From positions 1,992,501 through 2,056,500 of the forward strand of contig JAWKLZ010000002.1 of the NCBI GenBank assembly GCA_041392475.1: a DNA stretch of 64,000 bases. Direction: 5' to 3'. The DNA is from Chitinophagales bacterium. Its GTDB lineage: Bacteria > Bacteroidota > Bacteroidia > Chitinophagales > UBA2359. Position numbers and translations under genes: made by a program. Numbering within the stretch: position 1 is the first letter of the stretch; each line of letters begins with the position of its first letter. The notes beneath the pieces were generated by a model, which searched no databases, was not told the origin of the DNA, and saw only the letters and a program-made list of their open reading frames with translations. Of this stretch, positions 28,224-35,929 are shown in pieces.

Positions 28224-28334
28224 TCCTCAATAGCATCAAGACTTTTGTAGTTTCATTTAAAAATCTATAAGAAGGGAAAAATCAACTTTCTATCAAACAG
28301 AAAACTACAAAAATCGTATCAATTGAGGAAGTTA
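28221..28334. mobile_element. MITE-like element with imperfect inverted ends
   Basis: The left end AGTTCCTCAATAGCATCAAG with a following TTTTGTAGTTT is mirrored by the right end AAACTACAAAAATCGTATCA with a following ATTGAGGAAGTT. The ends are about 34 bases with a few mismatches and enclose about 45 bases without a gene. It could be a non-autonomous element mobilised by the adjacent IS1595-type transposase, or the collapsed ends of that IS. Confidence 0.6.
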
Positions 28335-28388
28335 TTTTTTCGTCGTTGCTTAAAATACTCCAAACACATAAAAACCTCAACACCTTTC

Positions 28389-28916
28389 TCACCTACATCG
28401 AATTGTCAAAGGAGGCGTTTGCATCACGTTGCTTGTATTGCCTGCTCTATCCACTAAATACACATCAAAAACAACTTCATTGGTGTCAATTCTTACATCT
28501 GCTGGAAAACAAGCCGCTGAGCCACTTTCATTGAAGCAACAAATCTCGCTAATCGTCACCCTTATTGTTCCGTCAATTGCTTGAGTACCACCTGAAGGAG
28601 TCAGCGTTTCAACTGAAAAGGCACGCAGAAAAAGAGAATCCAACCCGATATTTACACGGTTGTCCACCAAAAAAACATTGTCAAAAGACTGGCCACTATC
28701 TCCTTGTGCATCTGGAATAGCTCCTAAATCAGCATCCCCATCTTCAAAGTCAATAGATACGACAAAAGATTCCACAAAATTATCTATTACTGTCTTGTCA
28801 ATTGTTACATTTGTAATGCGTGGTTCTATGGCATATTCTGGCCCTTTCAAACAAGACGAAAGTCCAAGAGTTGCCAAGAGGCAGAGGCCAACAATGATTC
28901 TGAAAATTTTTTGCAT
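28389..28916 (-). CDS. Predicted lipoprotein of unknown function
   Basis: A 175-residue exported protein. The signal peptide ends with LGLSSC, a good lipobox, so it should be membrane-anchored. The mature part is beta-rich, with ITNVTIDKTVIDNFVESFVV, IDFEDGDADLG and FDVYLVDRAGNTSN, resembling an Ig-like or cadherin-like fold. The DxDxDxG-type stretch (EDGDADLG) may bind Ca2+. No partner gene. It is divergent from the LuxE-like gene. Confidence 0.75.
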   Translation of the reverse strand: MQKIFRIIVGLCLLATLGLSSCLKGPEYAIEPRITNVTIDKTVIDNFVESFVVSIDFEDGDADLGAIPDAQGDSGQSFDNVFLVDNRVNIGLDSLFLRAFSVETLTPSGGTQAIDGTIRVTISEICCFNESGSAACFPADVRIDTNEVVFDVYLVDRAGNTSNVMQTPPLTIRCR

Positions 28917-28977
28917 ATCAAATAGAAATTTTGTTTTTTATTTATCTCTCCTAACAAAAACGACTGTCATTTACCGA

Positions 28978-29964
28978 ATGTTCGCTACGGATTCTTTCAA
29001 GAAAAAAATTTTTGACTTAAAATCTCCCGATTTTGAAGCTGCAGCTTTAGAATTGTTTCGCTATCAAGCTACTGCAAACGCTGTTTATCGCCAATACCTT
29101 CAAAATCTATCCATTGACATTGCAGCCGTCACGACCATTGAAGCCATCCCTTATCTACCCATCGAACTGTTCAAAACACATCCGATTATTAGCGGGAAAG
29201 GTGAAGTCCAACAAACGTTTAGTAGCAGCGGAACTACAGGCTTACAAACCAGCCGACACCATCTTTTGGACCTTTCATTGTACGAGCAGAGTTTTCTGAA
29301 GGGTTTTGAGCATTTCTATGGTTCTCCTCAAAAATATTGCTTCCTCGCATTGCTTCCCGCTTATTTAGAACGACAAGGTTCATCGCTTGTTTACATGGCA
29401 CATCATTTGATTAAACGAAGTCAACACCCCAAAAGTGGCTTTTACCTATACGATTATGGTGCGCTTGCTGACACTATTCGTCAATTAGAGGAAGCTCAAC
29501 AAAGTACCATTTTATTGGGCGTATCCTTTGCACTTTGGGATTTGGCGGAGCAGTTTCCCATGCCATTGCAGCACACCATCATCATGGAAACTGGCGGGAT
29601 GAAAGGCAAGCGTGAAGAGGTGATACGGGAAGAATTACACGCTATCTACCAACAAGCGTTTGAAGTAAAAAACATTTACTCCGAATACGGTATGACTGAA
29701 CTTTTGTCGCAAGCCTATTCCAAAGGTGAGGGTATTTTTCGGTGTCCGCCGTGGATGAAAGTATTGGCGAGGGAAGTCACCGATCCCTTCAATATCTTGC
29801 CGCCTAATCGAACGGGTATTCTCAATATCATTGACCTTGCCAATATCCACTCCTGTGCTTTTTTAGCCACTTCCGATTTAGGTAAATATTTTGAAGATGG
29901 CAGTTTTGAAGTATCGGGGCGTATGGATGAAAGCGACATCAGAGGTTGTAATTTGCTGGTATAA
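28978..29964 (+). CDS. LuxE-like acyl-protein synthetase / acyl transferase
   Basis: A protein of about 328 residues related to LuxE, the acyl-protein synthetase that activates a fatty acid with ATP and transfers it to a Cys. Visible features are TFSSSGTTGLQTSRHHL (the ATP-binding P-loop-like Ser/Thr/Gly stretch shared with ANL enzymes), METGGMKGKREEV, YSEYGMTELLSQAYS and FLATSDLGKYFEDGSFEVSGRMDESDIRGCNLLV at the end. No luciferase or reductase genes lie nearby, so it is an orphan; orphan members are common in Bacteroidota with no established role. The ATG at 28978 is chosen because it precedes the conserved FKKKIFDL helix; the longer open frame upstream overlaps the divergent lipoprotein gene. 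Confidence 0.82.
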   Translation: MFATDSFKKKIFDLKSPDFEAAALELFRYQATANAVYRQYLQNLSIDIAAVTTIEAIPYLPIELFKTHPIISGKGEVQQTFSSSGTTGLQTSRHHLLDLSLYEQSFLKGFEHFYGSPQKYCFLALLPAYLERQGSSLVYMAHHLIKRSQHPKSGFYLYDYGALADTIRQLEEAQQSTILLGVSFALWDLAEQFPMPLQHTIIMETGGMKGKREEVIREELHAIYQQAFEVKNIYSEYGMTELLSQAYSKGEGIFRCPPWMKVLAREVTDPFNILPPNRTGILNIIDLANIHSCAFLATSDLGKYFEDGSFEVSGRMDESDIRGCNLLV

Positions 29965-30040
29965 TTGTTTTTACAAACCCCATTTGATTTCATTAAAAAA
30001 CAAAAATCTGTTTGTTAGATTTACAAAACAATACAAAAAA

Positions 30041-30700
30041 ATGACAAAGATTCTCTTTTTTTCATTCCTTATTGCGTTCTTTGCACCTTCAATTTTAAAT
30101 GGTCAAAATCAAAAGAACAAAATGGATTCAATTAGTTATAGTGTGGGTATTTTGATGGGACAAAACCTCAAAGGTTTTGAAGGCTTAGATGTAAAGCAAA
30201 TCGCAAAGGGTTTGGAAGATGTATTGGAGGGCAAAAGCCTCCAAATAGATTTGGAGGATGCCCAAAAAATCTATCAAAACTATGCTGTCGAAATGAAAGC
30301 CAAACAGAATGAGGCACTTACAAAAGATGGTGCAGAATTTTTGGCGAAAAATGCCCAGCGCAAAGAAGTCACTACTCTTCCAAGTGGACTTCAATATGAG
30401 GTATTGAAAGCGGGCGAGGGGTCAAAGCCTACTTCAAGTAGCAAAGTGACAGTTCATTATGTAGGTACGCTTATCAATGGTGAAGAGTTTGATAGCTCTG
30501 TAAGACGAGGCCAACCCGCTACTTTTGGGGTGACACAGGTGATTAGCGGTTGGACAGAAGCCCTTCAATTGATGCCCGAAGGTTCTAAATGGAAACTGTT
30601 TATTCCCTACAATTTGGGATATGGCGATAGAGGCGCAGGTCAATCTATTCCTCCTTATGCAACTTTGATTTTTGAAGTTGAGTTGTTGAAGGTGAACTAA
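30041..30700 (+). CDS. FKBP-type peptidyl-prolyl cis-trans isomerase, exported
   Basis: A 219-residue protein of the FkpA/FklB/Mip type. A signal peptide (ILFFSFLIAFFAPSILNG) is followed by the N-terminal helical dimerisation domain (SYSVGILMGQNL ... GLEDVLEG) and then the C-terminal FKBP domain: VTVHYVGTLINGEEFDSS, the VISGWTEALQLMPEGSKW core, and IPYNLGYGDRGAG. The active-site aromatic residues are present. It should assist folding of periplasmic or outer-membrane proteins. The start at 30041 begins the signal peptide; the longer frame upstream overlaps the LuxE-like gene and is rejected. Confidence 0.93.
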   Translation: MTKILFFSFLIAFFAPSILNGQNQKNKMDSISYSVGILMGQNLKGFEGLDVKQIAKGLEDVLEGKSLQIDLEDAQKIYQNYAVEMKAKQNEALTKDGAEFLAKNAQRKEVTTLPSGLQYEVLKAGEGSKPTSSSKVTVHYVGTLINGEEFDSSVRRGQPATFGVTQVISGWTEALQLMPEGSKWKLFIPYNLGYGDRGAGQSIPPYATLIFEVELLKVN

Positions 30701-30725
30701 ATTTAAGTGAGATGACGGAATAGAG

Positions 30726-30778
30726 AGGCGAGAAGTCAGACTTCAATATTGTTAATTCTCGCATCTCTGCTCCCTCGT
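30726..30778. repeat. Dispersed repeat family 8 between convergent genes; possible terminator
   Basis: Contains GAGAAGTCAGACTTCAATA. AGAGGCGAGAA pairs imperfectly with TTCTCGCATCTCT about 25 bases on, giving a hairpin between the FKBP gene and the converging TPR gene. Related tracts occur at 33630-33660, 33735-33775 and 49873-49898. Confidence 0.55.
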
Positions 30779-30856
30779 CCAAAATCAAGTAAGTGGCGAC
30801 TTAATTTTTATACAAAATATTGATAACCATTTTTTTTTTAAAAGCCAGTTACCCTA

Positions 30857-32302
30857 CTACTTCAATCTCGCCGTAGTCGAACCACCAATCCAACAATCAC
30901 TCAAAGGAACTCTGTCCCCATTTTTGACACCGCCTCTCATAAATCCCTCTTGAACAGTAGGGTAGTATTGGCTGTACTTATTGATGCTTTGATTCGCTTC
31001 ACTCGTTACATCAGGGTCAATGTCCTTGGCTTTCAACCACATATCCGTAGCAGCCCAAGACACTCTCTGACTTTCCCATCCTGTACCAGAACCGCACAAC
31101 TTACCGCTTGAAGCATACAAATCTCCGATAAACAAATAAGGTTTGCCCCATCCAGGTTGTAGATCTGCTGCCTGCAATGCGTATTTGCGTGCTTGAACCG
31201 CCACACTTGTCGTCAGACTGCTCACTTTTCGGCGTTCAATCGTTGCCAAGTTCATGTAGATTTTTGCTTTGTTGGAATTGTTGCTTTCCAGTTCAATCGC
31301 CTGCAAGAAGTATTTGGTTGCCAGTTCAGTATTTCCTTCTTTGTAGTAGCGACCAGCCAATTTTCTTGCACCTGCTGCCGTAGGTTGCAGCTCAAACAAT
31401 TTGTTGTTCAACTCTGCATACAAAGGCTGAGTCGTACATCTGCCCTTAGCCAATCTGGACATCAATTTTTTGATGGTTTTCAAATCATTACTATTGCTTC
31501 TATATTCAGGTTCGTATTTGGCAATAATGCCTGCACAATCTTTGGGTTCATTGAAGATGTCAATGTATTTCTCCATTTCCTCTGCAATCACATCGAGTTT
31601 TGCCTGTGTTTTTTCGTAATTGTCTGCATTTTCGTTTTCTGCTTCTATATTTGATTCTACAATGTCCGAAAGTTTGGCATACTCTTCCATCACCTTCGCA
31701 GCTCCTTCTTTGTCAATTTTGCCGTCTTTAATTTGCTCAGAACGTTTGATTTTCAAATAGTCCAACAGCACATAATAGGGCGCATCTTCTTGGGCAATGT
31801 CCACCGATGCTAAAATCAATTTATTGTAAAGTGCTTCATTATCAGGCAAATGTTTCTTTACCTTCAATGCTTTGTATGCCGACAATTCTCCTTCTTCTCC
31901 AAAATATTCCATGCGTTTATCATACATCATTAACATCGAATCAATGTAAGCCTTTTTGACGGTTTCGTCTGTGGCTTGCTCCGCCAAAGTTTCATACATA
32001 TTGCCGCCATCTATATAAGGCGTTTTTCTGGCCTCTGGTGCGTTTTCAATCACATAATGCCAGTACGGAAGCGCATCCTGAATTGCGCCTTGTTTGTAAA
32101 ACTCTCGGTAAAGCGAATAATTCTTAATGGTTTCGAGACTATCGGGTCCCCAACGACCTGTATAACCAGGAGGATTACCCGTCGGCGTTGTGTCCACCGT
32201 TTCTGTTTTTTGGGTTTGTTGTGCGCCAGTTCCGCAGGCATAAATCAATACGGCTATCGAAAATAGAAAGACAGCCATCATCAGGTATTGTCGGTTTCTC
32301 AT
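30857..32302 (-). CDS. TPR-containing predicted lipoprotein
   Basis: A 481-residue protein with an export signal ending in VLIYACGTG, a lipobox-like Cys. The mature part is helical throughout with several TPR-like units, clearest at GRYYKEGNTELATKYFLQAIELE and AADLQPGWGKPYLFIGDLYAS. It ends in a conserved-looking domain with GSGTGWESQRVSWAATDMWLKAKDIDP and GDRVPLSDCWIGGSTTARLK. Proteins of this layout are common in Bacteroidota and probably act as envelope scaffolds. Its 3' end converges on the FKBP gene. No specific partner can be named. Confidence 0.8.
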   Translation of the reverse strand: MRNRQYLMMAVFLFSIAVLIYACGTGAQQTQKTETVDTTPTGNPPGYTGRWGPDSLETIKNYSLYREFYKQGAIQDALPYWHYVIENAPEARKTPYIDGGNMYETLAEQATDETVKKAYIDSMLMMYDKRMEYFGEEGELSAYKALKVKKHLPDNEALYNKLILASVDIAQEDAPYYVLLDYLKIKRSEQIKDGKIDKEGAAKVMEEYAKLSDIVESNIEAENENADNYEKTQAKLDVIAEEMEKYIDIFNEPKDCAGIIAKYEPEYRSNSNDLKTIKKLMSRLAKGRCTTQPLYAELNNKLFELQPTAAGARKLAGRYYKEGNTELATKYFLQAIELESNNSNKAKIYMNLATIERRKVSSLTTSVAVQARKYALQAADLQPGWGKPYLFIGDLYASSGKLCGSGTGWESQRVSWAATDMWLKAKDIDPDVTSEANQSINKYSQYYPTVQEGFMRGGVKNGDRVPLSDCWIGGSTTARLK

Positions 32303-32559
32303 AGGTATAGGTATGGTTTGTTTTGATGAACTAAAAAAATAACGATATGACCAAAGATAAGTTTATTTCCAAAAACACTTACTACCTCTACTTCTACACT
32401 TATTCGCTTATCTACTACACTTACTTATTTGTCCTTTTTTTGAGCTTAGTAATGGCTTATATTTGAAGTAATGAAATTGATAATCATCGTTTTATTTGCA
32501 GTAAGATACTGTTTTTAACAAAATTTTCAAATATTTTTTCATCATAAAATTTCACCACC

Positions 32560-33405
32560 ATGATGTATTTCGCACTATTGGCTGCAAGTCCAGTTCTTGC
32601 AGTTCTTTTCTACAAACTGCTCTTCAATAGCCGTTCTCCCGAAAAAATTCAAGAACAATACAAGGACAAAGAAGTGAGTAGTTTTGTAAAGAAATATCCA
32701 GAAGCCGATGTCAACTCCTTCAATGGCGTATTTTTGAAAACGGGCTTGGCTCTGTCGCTTGCCTTTGTGTTGTATGCCTTTAGTTACGCACCCGAACAAC
32801 CCAAAGGATTGGATTTGGGAACTGTGATGGTTCCAGACGACATTGAAGTATTGCCGCCTCCTAGCACCCAAGTTCCACCACCTCCGCCGCCACCTCCGCC
32901 GCCACCACAGTTGGAAGTTGTTGAAGATGAAGAAGTGTTGGAGGATGAGCCTGAAATTTTGGCGCAAGAAGTGGAGGAAGATACCGAAGTAGAAAACATT
33001 CCAGAAGAAGTTCCTATGCCAACGGATGATGTAGATGAAGAGCCTGTTATCGAACAAGTTGTAACAACTCCTGAAGAACCCGAAATTTTCACCATCGTTG
33101 AAGACATGCCCGAATTTCCTGGCGGTCAAGCCGAACTCTTCAATTTCATTGGCAGCAATGTGAAATATCCTCCAATGGCCCGTGAAAATGGCATTGAAGG
33201 AACGGTTTATGTCGGTTTTGTGGTCATGGAAAATGGCAGCATCCAAAATGTGCAAATCAAAAGAGGTTTGGCTGGCGGTGGAGCAGGTTGTGATGCAGAA
33301 GCGATGCGGGTCGTCAATGAAATGCCCAAATGGAATCCTGGCAAACAACGTGGAAAGCCTGTAAGAGTGGCATTTACCCTCCCGATTCGCTTCAAGCTGA
33401 ACTAA
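32560..33405 (+). CDS. TonB-family energy transducer
   Basis: A 281-residue inner-membrane protein. It starts with a hydrophobic segment (YFALLAASPVLAVLFYKLLF), then a second one (FLKTGLALSLAFVLYAFSYA), a Pro-run (PPPPPPPPPPP, about residue 108) and an acidic linker. The C-terminal TonB domain follows: FPGGQAELFNFIGSNVKYP, ARENGIEGTVYVGFVV and AMRVVNEMPKWNPGKQRGKPV. The FPGG...YP pattern is characteristic of Bacteroidota TonB. It transmits proton-motive force to outer-membrane TonB-dependent transporters. ExbD is encoded 426 bases downstream; ExbB is not in the window. Two hairpins follow the stop. Confidence 0.93.
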   Translation: MMYFALLAASPVLAVLFYKLLFNSRSPEKIQEQYKDKEVSSFVKKYPEADVNSFNGVFLKTGLALSLAFVLYAFSYAPEQPKGLDLGTVMVPDDIEVLPPPSTQVPPPPPPPPPPPQLEVVEDEEVLEDEPEILAQEVEEDTEVENIPEEVPMPTDDVDEEPVIEQVVTTPEEPEIFTIVEDMPEFPGGQAELFNFIGSNVKYPPMARENGIEGTVYVGFVVMENGSIQNVQIKRGLAGGGAGCDAEAMRVVNEMPKWNPGKQRGKPVRVAFTLPIRFKLN

Positions 33406-33448
33406 AATACAGCAATTTTCTCATAGTCAAAAGACACATAAAAACCTG

Positions 33449-33480
33449 AATCCCTTCAACTCCTGAATAAAAGGGATTTA
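33449..33480 (+). terminator. Hairpin after the TonB gene, possible terminator
   Basis: AATCCCTT pairs with AAGGGATT around a 14-base loop. A second hairpin (AAGACCG / CGGTCTT, 33483-33518, followed by TA) lies just beyond. Neither has a strong T-run. Confidence 0.45.
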
Positions 33481-33526
33481 TGAAGACCGTTGGTGCATTT
33501 TGGTGTGTTGGCGGTCTTTAGAATTT

Positions 33527-33553
33527 AGACAATGGACGATGGACGACAGACGG
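33527..33553. repeat. Dispersed repeat family 2, intergenic copy
   Basis: GACAATGGACGATGGACGAC and onward. The same repeat type is found inside the megasynthase and hscA genes. Confidence 0.7.
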
Positions 33554-33831
33554 AAGATGAAAGACTTTAAATCCTTGATAAAAAATGCAGTTTAATTATA
33601 ATCAAACATTTACATCCTATATCTTTTGGACTTTGGACGAAAGAAGTGAGAAGCGGGAAGCAAGATGTAAAAATTTGGTAATCAATGATTTGCTTGTTTT
33701 TGTCGTTTAATCGTAAGTTGTTCATTATCAATTGATTAATATCCCACTTCTCGCATCTCTGCTCCCTCGTCCAAAGTCTAAATATCTTACGTCCTACATC
33801 TTTTGTCTTTCATCCAAAATATCCAATAATT

Positions 33832-34383
33832 ATGCAACGAACAACATCCAGAAAACCAAACGAAATCAACGCCAGTTCGATGGCAGACATCGCTTTTTTA
33901 TTGCTCATTTTCTTCTTAGTGACCACCACCATGGATGTCGACAAAGGTTTGTTAACCCTTTTGCCGCCCTATGAAGTCGGAGAAAACAACGCCCCCGTCA
34001 ATGATAGAAATGTATTGCAAATACTGGTCAATGCCAAAGATGAACTGTTGGTAGAAGGGGAACCCATACACATTCGAGATTTGAAGGAAATCAGCAAAAT
34101 ACACATCAACAACTACGGTAAAAACCCCAAGTATTCGGATGCGCCTGATGAAGCGGTTATTTCCCTCAAAAACGATAGGGGCACTTCTTATGAAAGATAT
34201 GTTGAAGTCCACAACGAAATTCGGGCTGCTTACAGCGAACTCCGCAATGAGTACAGTGAGCGAAAGTTTGGATTGGATTACAAGGAATTGGGTGAAAATC
34301 AGCAAAAAGAGGTGCGACAGGAATATCCTTTACGCTTGTCAGAAGCAGAACCCGAAGATTTTGGAGGAGTGGGAACGGAGTGA
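33832..34383 (+). CDS. ExbD/TolR-family biopolymer transport protein
   Basis: A 183-residue protein with one N-terminal membrane helix (SMADIAFLLLIFFLVTTTM) that contains the essential membrane Asp (in MADIAF). A periplasmic ExbD domain follows: NVLQILVNAKDELLVEGEPI, then RYVEVHNEIRAAYSELRNEY. It should form the proton-driven motor with ExbB to energise TonB, encoded just upstream. The central loop (HINNYGKNPKYSDAPDEAV) and the charged C-terminal tail make it somewhat longer than the classical protein, as in other Bacteroidota. It converges on the T9SS cargo gene with 15 bases between the stops. Confidence 0.93.
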   Translation: MQRTTSRKPNEINASSMADIAFLLLIFFLVTTTMDVDKGLLTLLPPYEVGENNAPVNDRNVLQILVNAKDELLVEGEPIHIRDLKEISKIHINNYGKNPKYSDAPDEAVISLKNDRGTSYERYVEVHNEIRAAYSELRNEYSERKFGLDYKELGENQQKEVRQEYPLRLSEAEPEDFGGVGTE

Positions 34384-34398
34384 ATGGTAGTGTAGTTT

Positions 34399-35850
34399 TT
34401 ATTCCACCACCAACTTCCCACCTTCAACTCGCTCTCCTTCAATTTCAACACTATACAAATAAACTCCGCTCAACCATTCTCCAACCTCCAATATCAAACT
34501 TGAACTCCCAATATCCAATATCCTATTATCTATCAATCTCCCCAAATAATCATACACCTTCAATACGCCTTCTTTCGGAATTTGATACTCAATAGTAGCC
34601 TGCCCTCTCACAGGATTGGGACTAATCTGCAAAAAACCTCTGTGTCTCTGTGCCTCTGTGTTCTCAATATCCACCACCGTCTCCACACAACCCAATTCCT
34701 CACAAAAATTACCTTCTTCGTCTATGGTGACGAGCCAACCATGTTGTGGAGTATTGTGCTTCCATCCCGTTAAAACATAGCCTCCTTCAATTTTATCTAT
34801 ATCCCTAACATAGTTATCTGCAAACAAATCAGAAGTAATGTGTTTCATCCAAAGTAGATTTGCACTACTATCAAAGTTCATTATCAAAGGATAGGTAATA
34901 TAATCATCTGTAAGTTTAAAAGAAACTCCAATAAATCCACCATCTTCTCTAAAAACAAGAGGAGTCTGTATGGTTGCATCATGAGTACCTATAACATACT
35001 TTTTTTCCCATATAATATCCCCTTCTGTATCTAATTTAGCATAATAATTTTTCTTAATATTATTTTCTCTAACTCCACCTTCTAATAAGAAATTTTCATT
35101 TTCCAAGACATACATTCTACAAGCAGGTTCATTTCTGCCAAAACCTATGTTTTTTTCCCAAATTTGGTTCCCTATACTATCTATTTTGACAATATACATA
35201 TCATCCGCATTATCTTCCGTATCACTCACACCTCCCAATATATAACCTCCATTTATGGTTTCTGCTATAGTAAAGCCCAAACAAGAACGCTTTAAACAAT
35301 AATGATTTTCCCACTCTACTTCCCCCTCTGCATCCGTTTTTATGGTATAGATAGCTATTTCCTGTTCACCAACCTGCAAAGTTCCAACAATGGCAAAACC
35401 TCCATCTTTGGTTGTAATCACTCCTCCTGCTGAATCAAAACCTTCATTTCCATAGTGTTTTATCCACAAGATTTCACCCTCTTTGGTAAATTTTACCAAG
35501 ACAATTTTTGTATTGGTTTCTGAAACAAATTTACCATGTAATACTGCCAAATGACCGTCTGATGTTTCGATAAAATCATTACCTCCACTCAAGCCATCCG
35601 TAGTATCCAATAGGTGATGGTTTAGTACAGTTCCTTCTTTATCCAATTGAGCAAAATGAAGAAACCTGTCTTCTATACCAGATATTCCAACTATATAATA
35701 GCCTTCATCAAAAGGAATAGTTGCCCTTATAGATTGATTGGATTCATCTATTGTTACTTTTTTATTGAAAAAAGTAAAAGGTTGAGAAAAAACTAAAGAT
35801 GTATTTGTTGTAATTACAAGCAAAAAAATAAGATAAGTTTTATTTGACAT
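34399..35850 (-). CDS. Secreted beta-propeller-like protein with T9SS C-terminal sorting domain
   Basis: A 483-residue secreted protein. The signal peptide ends near LVFSQPF. The body has about six repeats of the type GGYILGGVSD.. / ..GDIIWEKKYV, as in seven-bladed propeller-like secreted proteins. The C-terminal domain (ISPNPVRGQATIEYQIPKEG, LKVYDYLGRLI and VYLYSVEIEGERVEGGKLVV) is the type A sorting signal that routes cargo through the type IX secretion system. A family 3 dispersed repeat encodes ENTEAQRHRG exactly between propeller and sorting domain. It converges on the exbD-like gene and follows the terminator at 35876. Confidence 0.9.
   Translation of the reverse strand: MSNKTYLIFLLVITTNTSLVFSQPFTFFNKKVTIDESNQSIRATIPFDEGYYIVGISGIEDRFLHFAQLDKEGTVLNHHLLDTTDGLSGGNDFIETSDGHLAVLHGKFVSETNTKIVLVKFTKEGEILWIKHYGNEGFDSAGGVITTKDGGFAIVGTLQVGEQEIAIYTIKTDAEGEVEWENHYCLKRSCLGFTIAETINGGYILGGVSDTEDNADDMYIVKIDSIGNQIWEKNIGFGRNEPACRMYVLENENFLLEGGVRENNIKKNYYAKLDTEGDIIWEKKYVIGTHDATIQTPLVFREDGGFIGVSFKLTDDYITYPLIMNFDSSANLLWMKHITSDLFADNYVRDIDKIEGGYVLTGWKHNTPQHGWLVTIDEEGNFCEELGCVETVVDIENTEAQRHRGFLQISPNPVRGQATIEYQIPKEGVLKVYDYLGRLIDNRILDIGSSSLILEVGEWLSGVYLYSVEIEGERVEGGKLVVE
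34637..34670 (-). repeat. Dispersed repeat family 3, in the T9SS cargo gene
   Basis: CTGTGTCTCTGTGCCTCTG followed by TGTTCTC. Read in frame as ENTEAQRHRG in the linker before the sorting domain. Confidence 0.75.
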
Positions 35851-35875
35851 AAAAATACTATTATTTAAAATAAAA

Positions 35876-35913
35876 AACCAGTAAGCACTTGATTGTACTT
35901 ACTGGTTTTTTAT
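35876..35913 (-). terminator. Rho-independent terminator of the DUF2207 gene
   Basis: AAACCAGTAAG and CTTACTGGTTT type arms form a perfect stem around a 13-base loop, with T-runs on both strands. It serves the minus-strand gene at 35930-38317. Confidence 0.85.
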
Positions 35914-35929
35914 CATTTTTATTGGACTA

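Larger units (their letters stand above)
33406..33831. other. 426-base spacer rich in dispersed repeats, between tonB-like and exbD-like genes
   Basis: No gene. It contains two hairpins (33449-33478 and 33483-33518), a family 2 repeat (33527-33553) and family 8 pieces with 'TTGGACGAAAGAAGTGAGAAG' character at 33625-33670 and 'TCTCGCATCTCTGCTCCCTC' character at 33740-33775. Confidence 0.7.

Noticed and set aside
32575..33348. Long minus-strand open frame under the TonB gene
   Set aside because: Shadow of the TonB gene. The plus frame has TonB motifs, the Pro-run and a downstream hairpin; the minus frame has no recognisable motif.
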